Both the position numbers and the translations under genes were made by a program. A stretch of DNA of 64,000 nucleotides from Anaeromicrobium sediminis (GTDB lineage Bacteria > Bacillota > Clostridia > Peptostreptococcales > Thermotaleaceae): assembly GCF_002270055.1 (NCBI RefSeq), contig NZ_NIBG01000009.1, positions 1-64,000 on the forward strand. Reading direction: 5' to 3'. Below, in pieces: positions 42,858 to 52,930 of this stretch (its first letter is position 1; each line of letters starts with the position of its first letter). Under the pieces are notes generated by a model, which did not search any database, was not told the DNA's origin, and worked only from the letters and a program-made list of their open reading frames with translations.

Positions 42858-45800
42858 TTATAATGAAGCTTCTTTTCTCCTATTATTAACTTTTTCTAAA
42901 AATGTTTCAATTAAACTATATATAACAGGGATTACAACCATTGTTAAAAAGGTTGATACAATCAATCCTGCCATGAGAGATACTGCCATGGGTGCAAATA
43001 AACTACTACCTGAGAGTGCTAATGGTACAAGGCCCATAATTGTAGTAGCTGCACTAAGGACAATGGCATTAAATCTTTTGTCAACAGAATCAATACAAGC
43101 ATGATCTATATCATATCCTCCTTTTCTTGCATCATTAATATATTCTATCAATAATATACCATTTTTAACAACTAGCCCAATTAAAGCAATAATTCCTAAG
43201 AAGGCTGTTAGGGACAGTGGTTGATTAAATAAATATAGGCCAATTATACAACCTATTAATGACAAGGGTACTGTCATCATAATAACAATAGGCTGAATAA
43301 ACGAATCAAATTGAATGAAGAGAATTACATAAATAAGGAATATGGCTAGACCTGCCAATAGAATAACATTTCCAAAAGTATCTGCAATATCTTCTCTTTC
43401 GCCTTTAAATTGAATATTTACTCCTGAGATATCCAATTTAGGTAAAAGTTCAGTTTCAATAATATTTGCTATTTCAGATGAATTATACCCTGGTAGCACA
43501 TCACTCTTAATTTGTATTGTTAATTTTCTTTTAAATCGATTTACCTGATCCAATTTTGATTCATATGTAACCTGGCCATATTGTTTAATTGGTACTTTCT
43601 TACCAGTAATTGAAGATTTAATTTGCAGATTTTCAAGGTCTTCAATCTTATTCATTGGACTTTTTACTAAAATATCATATTCTTTACCATCTTTTCTATA
43701 AACAGATGCCTCTGCACCATATAATGCAATATTCACTTGTCTTTGAATATCATACTTTGAAATGCCTAAATTAGTAGCTTTATTACCATCTATTTTTACA
43801 AGATATTGTAAAGTTTTATCGTTCATATTATGGCGTACATTTGTTGTTCCCTCAATCTTTTTGATTTCATTTCTTATTAAATCTGATACTTCTTTGATTC
43901 TCTCTACACTTTCTCCTGAAACATTTAATCTTATTTTAGCTCCTGGTTCAGCAAGTGCCAATAATTGTACACTGAAATTACCACTAGGAATATTTTCATC
44001 TAAAAGAGTTTGTATATGACTTGACAACTCACTATTAGTATTAAATTTTCTATCTTTCTCATCTCCTAAATCAAATTTACATACCATTTGAGCAAAATCA
44101 TTTGATGGCGTAGGAGGATTTAAGGTTACATAAAATTTTGGCATACCCGTTCCTATGGAAACTGTATAACTAGTAATCTCCTTTTCCTTTGATAAAAGAT
44201 TTACTACTTGGTCAGTTAATTTTTCTGTCGTCTCAATATCCCCTGATTTTTCTGAGGTAATATCTATATAAAGTATATTTTTATCGGCAAATGGAAAAAA
44301 TTCTTGGGGTAGTACAGGCATAACAAACTGTATAACTAAGATTAATGTAATAAATGTAACAGAAGTAACTGTAATTTTTCTCTTCAATCCAATTACCAAT
44401 AAATTTTTGAAAAATACTCTAAGCCAACCCTCCTTTTCATTTTTCTTATTGCTCTTTTTAAAGAATATAGTAGCCATCGCTGGTGTTATAAACATTGAAA
44501 CAATGTATGCTGCAATGATAGAAATAATCAATACCTGAGGAATCGACTTTAAAAAATCTCCAGCAGCTCCTGGTATTCCTAAAAGGGGAGAAAAGGCAGC
44601 TACAGTCGTAAGGGTTGCTGTAAATATTGGTACGGCTGACATACTGGTTCCTTTAAAAGAAGCTTCTATTCTTTCTTCTCCTCCATCAATTCTTACCTGA
44701 ATGGTGTCACTAATAACAATGGCATTATCAACTAAAACTCCCAACGCAACAATAAGGGCTGTCAAAGACATTTGATGTATATATATTTTCATTGCATACA
44801 TAACTATGAAAGTCATGAGTATAGACATGGGAATAGCGGCTGAAACAACTACTGCATTCCTCATACCCATTCCTAAAAATACTACAATAATTACAAGTAT
44901 AATCCCTTCAACAAGATTTATCATGAAATCATTGGTTGATTTACTTACAGAATCAGGCTGATAAACGACTTCCTCTACAATGAGATCTTCAGGAAGGGTG
45001 GATTTTACATTATCAATAGCCTTTCGTACATCTTTTCCAATGATGACCACATTCTTACCCTTTTGAAAAAATCCTGTAAGCAATACGGCATTTTTCCCAT
45101 TTTGCTTATACTTTTGAACATCTTCTGGGTTTTCCATAACTATATGTGCTATATCAGATAGTTTTGTTACAACTCCCGTTTGAGGAGATATACCTATGAT
45201 TGTATCTTTTACATCTTGTAAGGATGTATAAATTCCAGAGGTTTTTACTTTTATCTTTCCGCTTTCTGTTTTTATGCTTCCTGACGGAATTTCAATATTT
45301 TGGCTTCGGAGGATATTATATATATCCTCAAAGGATATACCTAATTGATTCATTTTAGCCATATCTATCTTTACTTTTAATTGTTTTTTTAATTCACCTT
45401 CTATTGTAAACTTTGATATTCCGTCAATATCCATTAGTTTATCTTTAAATTGTTTTCCGAAGGATGCAAGCTGTTCATAAGAATATTTTTCTCCCGATAA
45501 GCTGATAATGATTCCAGCTGTTTTCACCAAATCCGTATTAACCTCACTAGGTAAGCATCCCTTTGGCAATTCACTACTTACGTCAGCAACTGCATTTCTA
45601 ACATCTTGCATTGCTTTGTCATTATTTGTACCATTAAAAAAAGATATCACTACAATAGATACGCTATCGTTAGATATACTCTCGGTTTCTTTACACCCTT
45701 CAAGCTGTGCCAGTTTATCTTCTATTTTTTTACTTACTAAATCATTCACATCTTTTGGAGATGCTCCAGGATAAGGAGTTACAACCATTGCATAGGGAGC

Positions 45801-45926
45801 AGCCACATCTGGGCTCTCTTGTCTTGGCAACAAGTGATATGACAAAGCTCCCATAACAGCAATGATAACAGATAAAAACAGTGTAACTCTTCTTTTCTGG
45901 ATTAATACTTTTATTAAACTACTCAT
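42858..45926 (-). CDS. RND-family efflux pump inner-membrane transporter
   Basis: A 1022-residue AcrB/SwrC-like pump with the usual 1+5 and 1+5 helix layout and two large outside loops (about 35-330 and 550-845). Helix 4 reads GVLVDNAIVISD, keeping the first relay Asp and replacing the second with Asn, as seen in many Gram-positive RND proteins. The second half repeats the pattern (GLVVKNGILLIEYI). It follows the adaptor gene by 10 bases. Gram-positive RND pumps export surfactants, lipids, bile acids or drugs; substrate unknown here. Confidence 0.92.
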   Translation of the reverse strand: MSSLIKVLIQKRRVTLFLSVIIAVMGALSYHLLPRQESPDVAAPYAMVVTPYPGASPKDVNDLVSKKIEDKLAQLEGCKETESISNDSVSIVVISFFNGTNNDKAMQDVRNAVADVSSELPKGCLPSEVNTDLVKTAGIIISLSGEKYSYEQLASFGKQFKDKLMDIDGISKFTIEGELKKQLKVKIDMAKMNQLGISFEDIYNILRSQNIEIPSGSIKTESGKIKVKTSGIYTSLQDVKDTIIGISPQTGVVTKLSDIAHIVMENPEDVQKYKQNGKNAVLLTGFFQKGKNVVIIGKDVRKAIDNVKSTLPEDLIVEEVVYQPDSVSKSTNDFMINLVEGIILVIIVVFLGMGMRNAVVVSAAIPMSILMTFIVMYAMKIYIHQMSLTALIVALGVLVDNAIVISDTIQVRIDGGEERIEASFKGTSMSAVPIFTATLTTVAAFSPLLGIPGAAGDFLKSIPQVLIISIIAAYIVSMFITPAMATIFFKKSNKKNEKEGWLRVFFKNLLVIGLKRKITVTSVTFITLILVIQFVMPVLPQEFFPFADKNILYIDITSEKSGDIETTEKLTDQVVNLLSKEKEITSYTVSIGTGMPKFYVTLNPPTPSNDFAQMVCKFDLGDEKDRKFNTNSELSSHIQTLLDENIPSGNFSVQLLALAEPGAKIRLNVSGESVERIKEVSDLIRNEIKKIEGTTNVRHNMNDKTLQYLVKIDGNKATNLGISKYDIQRQVNIALYGAEASVYRKDGKEYDILVKSPMNKIEDLENLQIKSSITGKKVPIKQYGQVTYESKLDQVNRFKRKLTIQIKSDVLPGYNSSEIANIIETELLPKLDISGVNIQFKGEREDIADTFGNVILLAGLAIFLIYVILFIQFDSFIQPIVIMMTVPLSLIGCIIGLYLFNQPLSLTAFLGIIALIGLVVKNGILLIEYINDARKGGYDIDHACIDSVDKRFNAIVLSAATTIMGLVPLALSGSSLFAPMAVSLMAGLIVSTFLTMVVIPVIYSLIETFLEKVNNRRKEASL

Positions 45927-45936
45927 AAAACCCCCC

Positions 45937-47022
45937 CTATTTTGTAATATTAACCTTTAGTCCGTCATTTAAATTTTTCATTCCACTTACTACTAAAAAT
46001 TCTCCGTCTTTTACGCCATTAATCATAACGTGATCTTTATTAATATTACCTAATTGTACGGTTCTTTTATAAACTCTATTTTCTTTTACAATATATACAT
46101 AATTTTCTCCATCAGACATAATAGATGCAATTGGTATCCATACACCTTTTTCCATGCCCACATTGAGCTCAACCTGTGCAATAGATCCTAATTTAAAGTG
46201 CTTCTCATTTACAGTAATTTCACCTTTGTATGTTCTTGTATCCTCATCTGGAGCTTCAGCTATATTTGTTATTACTCCATTTACTTTCTCTCCGTCTACA
46301 TGGCTGATAGCTTTTGTTCCAAGTTTAATTTTCTTTAGATCCTTTTGAGCAATGCCTATGTTTATGATCTGTTCTTTACTTCTAACAATGGCAACGGGAT
46401 TTCCCTCAGGAGCAAGCTCTCTTTCTTTATAGAGAGTGTCTACTACACTTCCTGTTATTGTTGCATAAATAGTTGAATCATCAAGTAAGCTTAACTTATA
46501 TTCATAATCTGTCTTTGCTACCTCATATTGAGATTTTGCTTGATTATAAGTAGTTTCTGACATATCCATTTTTAACTTTATTTGATCATATTCATTTTTA
46601 GATATGGTTGCACCATCATATAATTTTTTCATCTTACTAAAATAATCTTTGTCATAGATATAGGAATCTTTAGCCTTTTTTATATTAAATTGTGCAGTGT
46701 CTAATGTGGATTTTGCAGCATCTACTTGGAATTTTAAATCTTGTGTATCAAGCTGAACTAATTTATCTCCTTCTTTTACCTTATCTCCCTTTTCAACAAA
46801 AACTCTTCCAATTTTTCCAGACGTTTTAAAGCTGTACTTTATAATGTCTTTAGCATCTACTGTTCCAATATAACTTAGGAAAACAGAATTCTCACTTTGT
46901 TGTATTTTTTCAACTTTTACTGCTTTTACTTTTTCTTTTACTGTAGTTCCTTCAGCTTTTGAACATGCTACTAGTAATAAAAGTGTGCTAATCATAAGTA
47001 ATAGGACTAAAAATTTTTTCAT
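45937..47022 (-). CDS. RND efflux adaptor lipoprotein (membrane fusion protein)
   Basis: A 361-residue periplasmic-adaptor type protein. It begins with a lipoprotein signal (KKFLVLLLMISTLLLLVAC, Cys about residue 20), then a biotinyl-lipoyl-like half (GKIGRVFVEKGDKVKEGDKL), a coiled-coil hairpin (about 95-165) and the beta-barrel. First gene of a two-gene operon with the RND pump. ATG 47022 is chosen because GGGAG lies 6 bases upstream; the ATG two codons earlier touches it. No outer-membrane channel is expected in this cell type. Confidence 0.9.
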   Translation of the reverse strand: MKKFLVLLLMISTLLLLVACSKAEGTTVKEKVKAVKVEKIQQSENSVFLSYIGTVDAKDIIKYSFKTSGKIGRVFVEKGDKVKEGDKLVQLDTQDLKFQVDAAKSTLDTAQFNIKKAKDSYIYDKDYFSKMKKLYDGATISKNEYDQIKLKMDMSETTYNQAKSQYEVAKTDYEYKLSLLDDSTIYATITGSVVDTLYKERELAPEGNPVAIVRSKEQIINIGIAQKDLKKIKLGTKAISHVDGEKVNGVITNIAEAPDEDTRTYKGEITVNEKHFKLGSIAQVELNVGMEKGVWIPIASIMSDGENYVYIVKENRVYKRTVQLGNINKDHVMINGVKDGEFLVVSGMKNLNDGLKVNITK

Positions 47023-47222
47023 AATCATCTCCCTTTCTTTATATACATGTGAATTGATTTATTCAAAAATAAATAGATGAATCTACAAATTTCAACTTTT
47101 TTAAAACTCTTTAACTAATAAATACAATTCAATGATTTAAATTCATTCCATAATGTTATTTGCTAATATCTTCTAGTGACTAATTTTAAGTATATAAGTT
47201 TTTAAAATTAGAATCATTCACC

Positions 47223-47273
47223 ATTTTGTTGAACACATATAACAATTTTGTGGAATATATGAAAGAATTTTGT
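47223..47273. promoter_or_regulatory. Three ATTTTGT direct repeats with exact 22-base period
   Basis: ATTTTGT occurs at 47223-47229, 47245-47251 and 47267-47273, with similar following bases (GAA, then A/T). A 22-base period places the sites on one helix face, as in AraC-type direct half-sites. It lies about 200 bases upstream of the RND operon, next to an AraC-family regulator gene. A weak RND promoter candidate (TTGAAA 47090-47095, N18, TATTTT) lies between. The rest of 47023-47334 shows nothing else. Confidence 0.5.
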
Positions 47274-47308
47274 CCAAATACTTATCTTGATTTTTGCGCA
47301 ACAAAAAA

Positions 47309-47324
47309 CGCCCTATTTTGGGCG
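47309..47324 (-). terminator. Terminator of the AraC/GH39-like gene
   Basis: CGCCC (47309-47313) and GGGCG (47320-47324) around a 6-base loop; on the minus strand TTTTTTG follows. Confidence 0.7.
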
Positions 47325-47334
47325 AAAATTATAG

Positions 47335-49383
47335 TTATTCATATAATTTTTCTAATGTAATTAGGGTGACGCCGTGAGGTTTTAATTTAATAGATAAATC
47401 CTTATTGCTTTTTTCTGTACAGTCAAAGGTCACCTTTGGAAAAACAATTCTATTTAGGAATTTTTCTTCCTTTTGAGATAATTCTTTTGGCTGACCCATA
47501 GCTGTCCAATGGTCAAATATGGATCCATGTTTCTCGTTTAATTCATATCTTGTAATCTTATACTTTCCCATTAAATTTCTTATATATAGAAATATTTCTT
47601 TTTCGTCTTTTATTCTGAAAAAAGAATGTTTTTCAAACTTTTCTTCTATATGTTTCTTCTTATTTTCCTCATAATCATATAAAAGAATTTGAAAATCATT
47701 ATTTTTTTTAGTAATAATATACCCTTTTTCTTTTTCTATCATTTCATTTCCTAAACGTGATAGTAAGTAATAGGCGTAGTAGGAAGCTTTTTTCAGTCCA
47801 TTAATAGTCATAAGTCCGTTTTCGCCATGGAAAATAGGATTATTTATTTTTTTATTAAAATCTATACTATCTACAGCTTTGATAAAATCTAATGGATTTT
47901 TTGAATGTATGGCACTATGTATAATATAGGGAGCCATATAAATCGTATCATATAGAAAGTTTTTGTTAAAATCAGGTATTTTCTCCTCTTTTATTTTTAC
48001 TTTAGAAGAAATGGATTGAATTACTTTGATAATCTCTTCATAGCCTTTATCATTAGGAACTTCAAATATCCAACTTTCTATTTCTTTTAAACCATATTCT
48101 TTTATACAATGGAAAAGAAATCTATTAAAAAAATCAATATGTACATTAGATAAATGGACAAAATGCACACTTATAAAGGGTTTTATATTTATTTTCTGAA
48201 AGAAATTTAAAATTTCATCAATATGATTCCAATAAAAAATATGATTTCCATCTGTATCCTTGTGAAAAGCATCCATTTCTTCAAATAATCCAGAAAACTT
48301 TATACAATCAAAACGAATTTCTGTCTGCATTTCTTTTAGATAATTTTGATAATTAGTCATAAGGATTTTTTTCGCACTACCTAAATAAATATCTTTTTTC
48401 CATGTGTGATGAAAACTTCTTCCGTTTGAATCCGTATTAAGGTAAATAGTTTTAGTCTCTTTTATATATTTTTTTTTGCCTTTGTAGTCATGTAGATAGT
48501 TAGTTAAATTTTCTATTGCCACTGATAACTCTAATTCTTCATGTTTTTCAAAAGCTTTCTCTCTTTTATTCTTTTTCCTAAAATGTATAGGCGTATCATT
48601 ATAGTACTTTGTAAAGTACTTATTTAAGTACCTTGGTGCAGAAAATCCACATTCTAAAGCAATTTGAGAAATTTTCTTATCTGTACCTAATAATAACTTT
48701 ACAGCTTGGTCTACTCTAAGTGCAGTTATGATTTCTTGAAAGCTATAACCTGATTTTTCCTTAATATCATGAGATAAATAATATAAGCTTATATGCTCCT
48801 TTTTAGCAATTTCCTGCAAGCTTATTTTATTCATATAATTTTTTATTACATACTCAAAAATTCGTTCATATCTTTCTATTTGCATTTCATTTTTTATCTC
48901 ACTAGCACGTATATAATCAAAATGCTCAACTAAATACTCTAATAATGCTTTTGTTAAATTCTGAATTTGATGTTCATTGCTGTTCTCGTATTCATTTATT
49001 GTAAATACTATTCGTGCTATATATTTACGTAAAATATGAAACTTTTCTTTATTGCCTTCTTCATTTTCAGGAGAGCAGCAATGAAAATAATACTCATTTA
49101 TATTAGGATAATATTTTTTGAAGAATTTAGTATCTATTTGCAAAAATAAAAGCTGGTTTTCTTCTTCTGTTTGATGGATCCTATGTGTTTCACCTATGTT
49201 GTGAATAACCATATCATTTTCCTTTAGCCACCATGTTTCTGCACCTATACTAAGATGAATAGAACCCTTTAATACAAAGATTATTTCTATTCCATCATGC
49301 CAATGAATGATATCATTTATTATACGTTTTACGAATAGTCGAATAGGAAGGTCTTTGCGAGAGGTTAATAATTCATTACTCAT
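47335..49383 (-). CDS. AraC regulator fused to a degenerate GH39-like domain
   Basis: A 682-residue protein. Residues about 1-110 form a cupin sensor (DIIHWHDGIEIIFVLKGSIHL), about 170-275 the AraC double helix-turn-helix (ISLQEIAKKEHISLYYLSHDI, ALECGFSAPRYLNKYFTKYY). From about 320 to the end is a domain like GH39 beta-xylosidases (RFDCIKFSGLF, IFYWNHIDEILNFFQ, IKPFISVHF). The usual acid/base segment, W-x-FEVWNEPN, reads WIFEVPNDKG, so the catalytic Glu is missing. A sugar-binding, non-hydrolytic sensor role is likely (inference). The 22-base repeats just downstream of the gene may be its sites. A paralogue lies at 62654-64000. Confidence 0.8.
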   Translation of the reverse strand: MSNELLTSRKDLPIRLFVKRIINDIIHWHDGIEIIFVLKGSIHLSIGAETWWLKENDMVIHNIGETHRIHQTEEENQLLFLQIDTKFFKKYYPNINEYYFHCCSPENEEGNKEKFHILRKYIARIVFTINEYENSNEHQIQNLTKALLEYLVEHFDYIRASEIKNEMQIERYERIFEYVIKNYMNKISLQEIAKKEHISLYYLSHDIKEKSGYSFQEIITALRVDQAVKLLLGTDKKISQIALECGFSAPRYLNKYFTKYYNDTPIHFRKKNKREKAFEKHEELELSVAIENLTNYLHDYKGKKKYIKETKTIYLNTDSNGRSFHHTWKKDIYLGSAKKILMTNYQNYLKEMQTEIRFDCIKFSGLFEEMDAFHKDTDGNHIFYWNHIDEILNFFQKINIKPFISVHFVHLSNVHIDFFNRFLFHCIKEYGLKEIESWIFEVPNDKGYEEIIKVIQSISSKVKIKEEKIPDFNKNFLYDTIYMAPYIIHSAIHSKNPLDFIKAVDSIDFNKKINNPIFHGENGLMTINGLKKASYYAYYLLSRLGNEMIEKEKGYIITKKNNDFQILLYDYEENKKKHIEEKFEKHSFFRIKDEKEIFLYIRNLMGKYKITRYELNEKHGSIFDHWTAMGQPKELSQKEEKFLNRIVFPKVTFDCTEKSNKDLSIKLKPHGVTLITLEKLYE

Positions 49384-49583
49384 GTAATCCTCCTTTTGTT
49401 ATTCAAATGATTTTTCGTTTAAGTATATCATAATTTTTATTAGGTGCTAACAGAACATTTTATTACACTCTATTAATAATTTTAAACCTAATGGAGAGAA
49501 ATGAAAATATTTTTAGAGGGTCCTTTGCCTTAAAAGATTATATTATCTTTTTTTACATTTTTTACATTAATGTTACATTTACT

Positions 49584-49612
49584 TTGAAAAAGAATATTTG
49601 CTGCCATATCAT
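49584..49612 (+). promoter_or_regulatory. Promoter of the fascin-repeat protein gene
   Basis: TTGAAA (49584-49589), 17 bases, TATCAT (49607-49612), about 100 bases before the start codon, which leaves a roughly 95-base leader. Nothing else was recognised in 49384-49715. Confidence 0.55.
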
Positions 49613-49715
49613 ACTAATAATGATAATGGGTCTAAGATATTCCTATGAATGAAATATAAATTAGTGGGAAGTAATACTACCTAGACCTTGAAACTATCTA
49701 AAAGGGAGTGGACTT

Positions 49716-51311
49716 ATGAAGTGTAGAAAAAGATTTATTAATCTATTGCCATTTATCGTAACTGCTTTTATTATGATAGCAGGATTAAGTGCTGTGACTA
49801 CTGATGTTTATGCATCCTCAGGGGACATTAAAATAGTAGGAATAAAAGCATATAATGGAAAATATCTGGGAACAGAAAAGAGTGGAAAGGTAGAGGCGGA
49901 TAGAAGGAAAGTTGAAAGGTGGGAGACCTTTGAGCTAATTTCTTTGGGCAATAATAAAATTGCAATAAGGGGATATAATGGGAAATATTTATGTGCAGAA
50001 GGTGGCGGAGGAAAGGATGTAGTTTTTAACCGAGATCAGATTAGAGAATGGGAGACCTTTCAATTAGTCTATGTAAGTCATGGGAAATATGCATTAAAGA
50101 CATATAAGGGTAAATATGTATGTGCTGAAAATGGAGGCGGAGGAAAAGTAGTAGCAAATCGTGATAAGGTTGGAAAATGGGAGACCTTTGAATTTGTAAA
50201 AAGTGAGTTTGAACTACCCGACTTTGAATTTGAAGATGAAATAGCATTAATGGCTGAAAATGGGAAATATTTAACTGCAGAAGATGGCGGTGGAGAAGAA
50301 ATCATCGCAAGTAGCAGCAGAATTAATAGTTGGCAGAAGTTTGAATTGATTCAGTCAAGAGATAATAAAGTAGCATTGAAAGTGCACAATGGAAAATATG
50401 TGGACGTTGAAGATAAAAAATCAGGCGAAATTGAAGCGGACAGCAGCAGAATTGATGATTCAACTAAGTTTCAAATTGTTTACTTAGGAAACAATAAGAT
50501 AGCTCTTAAAGGATATAATGGAAAGTTCTTAGGTATTGAAGATGATGATAATGAGCTTATGGCCAATTATGATAAAATAAGCAGATGGTCTACCTTTAAA
50601 TTAGTTAATATTTCAGATAAAGATTATAATTATGAAGAATTTAACTTAAGGGCAGAATCCAGTTATAATGGTATAAGTTTTCGTTGGAATGATTTAGATG
50701 AATCAAGAGTAATAGGATATAACCTCTATAGAGGAACTAGTAGGGGAAGGAAATCCAGTACTCCTATTACGGATTTTCCAATAGATGGTACATCCTACAC
50801 TGATAAAAATGTAGAAGATGACACTACTTATTATTATATAATGAAAGCAGTTTTTAAAGATGGTTCCTTAAGCAAATCTTCAAATGAGGTGAAAGTAAGA
50901 TCAGAATGGACAAATAATAAAAATAATAAAATAATACTTAAAGTAGGAAGTAAGTACATGACAGTGGATGGTAAGAGAAGAGAAATAGATCCTAGAAGAG
51001 GCACTAAAATGATTATTAAAAATGGAAGAACATTCCTACCTATAAGAGCATTTATAGAATCCATTGGTGGTAGAGTTTACTGGGATGGAAATAGGAAGGA
51101 AGTTAAAATTTTAGTAGATGATATGGACATTAGGCTTTGGATTGGTAGCAAAACGGCAAAGATTAATGGTAGGAAAAAATATAATGATGTGGCTCCATAT
51201 ATATCAGATTCTTCTAGAACCATGATTCCTCTAAGATTTATTGTTGAAAATTTAGGCTGTGATGTAAAATGGGATGGACCAACCCAGACGGTAGAAATAG
51301 AAGTTGATTAA
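49716..51311 (+). CDS. Secreted protein with six fascin-like repeats, FN3 and stalk domain
   Basis: A 531-residue exported protein. The first 33 residues are a signal peptide ending near VYASS. Six repeats of about 42 residues follow (roughly 38-310), each with a core like ALK-x-YNGKYL-x-AE, a Gly/Asp-rich turn and WETFELV. Three such repeats make one beta-trefoil, so two fascin-like trefoils are expected. Residues about 315-400 resemble a fibronectin type III domain (FRWNDLDESRVIGYNLYRG). The last about 125 residues are a copper-amine-oxidase N1-like stalk domain, present twice (FLPIRAFIESIGG, MIPLRFIVENLGC). A carbohydrate or surface-binding role is likely; no enzyme domain is seen. Confidence 0.85.
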   Translation: MKCRKRFINLLPFIVTAFIMIAGLSAVTTDVYASSGDIKIVGIKAYNGKYLGTEKSGKVEADRRKVERWETFELISLGNNKIAIRGYNGKYLCAEGGGGKDVVFNRDQIREWETFQLVYVSHGKYALKTYKGKYVCAENGGGGKVVANRDKVGKWETFEFVKSEFELPDFEFEDEIALMAENGKYLTAEDGGGEEIIASSSRINSWQKFELIQSRDNKVALKVHNGKYVDVEDKKSGEIEADSSRIDDSTKFQIVYLGNNKIALKGYNGKFLGIEDDDNELMANYDKISRWSTFKLVNISDKDYNYEEFNLRAESSYNGISFRWNDLDESRVIGYNLYRGTSRGRKSSTPITDFPIDGTSYTDKNVEDDTTYYYIMKAVFKDGSLSKSSNEVKVRSEWTNNKNNKIILKVGSKYMTVDGKRREIDPRRGTKMIIKNGRTFLPIRAFIESIGGRVYWDGNRKEVKILVDDMDIRLWIGSKTAKINGRKKYNDVAPYISDSSRTMIPLRFIVENLGCDVKWDGPTQTVEIEVD

Positions 51312-51328
51312 AAATAAGTGTTAATAAT

Positions 51329-51370
51329 AAATGAAAAAGAGATAAGTAGATACTTATCTCTTTTTCATTT
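51329..51370 (+). terminator. Long terminator after the fascin-repeat gene
   Basis: A perfect 20-bp inverted repeat (51329-51348 with 51351-51370), including AGAGATAAGTA/TACTTATCTCT and a T-run. Confidence 0.85.
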
Positions 51371-51466
51371 ATCAAATTTTTATATAAGTATTATAATTAT
51401 ATTTCATTGTCAGAAAAGGTTTAGGGAACTATAATTATAGATAGTATTAAAATTGAAAGGTAGAAA

Positions 51467-52921
51467 ATGATGAATAATATAGGATTTAACAAATATGGAA
51501 TTAACAAAGAAATAATAAGGGCATTAAATGTACTAGGATATGAAAAACCTATGGAAGTTCAATCTAAAGTAATTCCCCTAGTACTTGAAGGAAAAGATTT
51601 AATAGTAAAATCTCAAACGGGTAGTGGAAAAACAGGAGCCTTTGCCATCCCCCTTTGTGAGAAAATTGAACTTGAGACTAATAAACCTCAGGCACTAGTT
51701 TTAACACCTACTAGGGAGTTGGCAGTGCAAGTTAGTGATGAAATTACTAATATAGGAAAGTTTAAAAAAATTAGAAGTGTGAAAGTATATGGAAAACAAC
51801 CTATACAAATGCAAATAAGACAATTAAAACAAAGGGTTCATGTGGTAGTGGGAACTCCTGGAAGAATTAGTGATCATATAAAGAGAAAAACTATTAAACT
51901 AGAAGATTTAAAATATCTAGTTATAGACGAAGCAGATGAACTTTTAAACAGAGGTTTCATAGACCAAGTGGAAGATATTATAAAAAAGCTTCCCCATGAT
52001 AGAAAAACCTTACTTTTTTCTGCAACTATGCCTGAAAAAATAAGGGAAATATGCTCAAAATATATGATAAGCCCAGAACAAATCCAGATAGAATCGAAAA
52101 ATCCAACTACTAAAAAGATTAAACAGGCCTTTTATGAAGTAGAAGAGAGGGATAAAGTTTCACTACTGAAGAATATTATAAATGAAGAGGAACCAGAAAG
52201 TTGTATTATATTTTGTAATACGAGACAAGGGGTTGAAAAGTTAACTAACAAATTAAAAAGACAGGGATATTATTGTGAAGCACTCCATGGAGGCATGCAT
52301 CAGAATATTAGACTTAGGACCATATCTAAGTTTAAGATGGGACAATTTAATTTTTTAGTAGCTACAGATCTGGCAGGTAGAGGAATTCACGTGGATAGTT
52401 TATCCCTAGTTATTAACTATAATGTGCCCTTTGAAAATGAAGCCTATGTACATAGAATAGGAAGAACTGGACGAGTAGAGGAAAAGGGCATAGCCATATC
52501 ATTAGTATCATCTAATGAGGAAGAGAGATTTAATGAACTTAAAGAGTATTTAAACTATGAAATACCAAAGGGAAAGATGAACAATAAAAAGCCTAAAGTA
52601 ATGAACGAGAAGTTAAAGAAAAAGCCTAAAATCCAAAGGGATGTGGCAGAAAACTTTAATAAGGATATTACAAGGATACGTATAAATGTAGGAAGTAAGA
52701 AAAAAATTAGATCAGGAGATATATTAGGAGCCCTTACTAATATTAAGGGAGTAAGTGGAGAAGACATTGGTATTATTGATATTCAAGATACCTGTTCATA
52801 TATAGAAATATTCAACAAAAAAGGGGATATGATCTGGAAGGCACTCCAAAATAATAAAATAAAAGGAAAGAATATAAGTGCTAAAAAGATTAGAATTAGA
52901 CGTAGCACAAATAGATTTTAG
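51467..52921 (+). CDS. dbpA: DEAD-box RNA helicase, DbpA/YxiN type
   Basis: A 484-residue ATP-dependent RNA helicase. Helicase motifs in order: SQTGSGKTGAF (I), PTRELAVQ (Ia), DEAD (II, IDEADELL), SAT (III), and HRIGRTGR (VI). The last about 75 residues (TRIRINVGSKKKIRSGDILG onward to AKKIRIR) match the DbpA RNA-binding domain, which in DbpA/YxiN binds 23S rRNA helix 92 and directs ribosome large-subunit assembly. A basic linker (residues about 370-400) joins the parts. Monocistronic with its own terminator. Confidence 0.9.
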   Translation: MMNNIGFNKYGINKEIIRALNVLGYEKPMEVQSKVIPLVLEGKDLIVKSQTGSGKTGAFAIPLCEKIELETNKPQALVLTPTRELAVQVSDEITNIGKFKKIRSVKVYGKQPIQMQIRQLKQRVHVVVGTPGRISDHIKRKTIKLEDLKYLVIDEADELLNRGFIDQVEDIIKKLPHDRKTLLFSATMPEKIREICSKYMISPEQIQIESKNPTTKKIKQAFYEVEERDKVSLLKNIINEEEPESCIIFCNTRQGVEKLTNKLKRQGYYCEALHGGMHQNIRLRTISKFKMGQFNFLVATDLAGRGIHVDSLSLVINYNVPFENEAYVHRIGRTGRVEEKGIAISLVSSNEEERFNELKEYLNYEIPKGKMNNKKPKVMNEKLKKKPKIQRDVAENFNKDITRIRINVGSKKKIRSGDILGALTNIKGVSGEDIGIIDIQDTCSYIEIFNKKGDMIWKALQNNKIKGKNISAKKIRIRRSTNRF

Positions 52922-52930
52922 AATATGTAT

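Noticed and set aside
49840-50600. Repeated DNA in the fascin-like gene considered as a tandem repeat or CRISPR-like array.
   Set aside because: The repetition is protein-level coding repeats in frame, with diverged DNA and no constant spacers.
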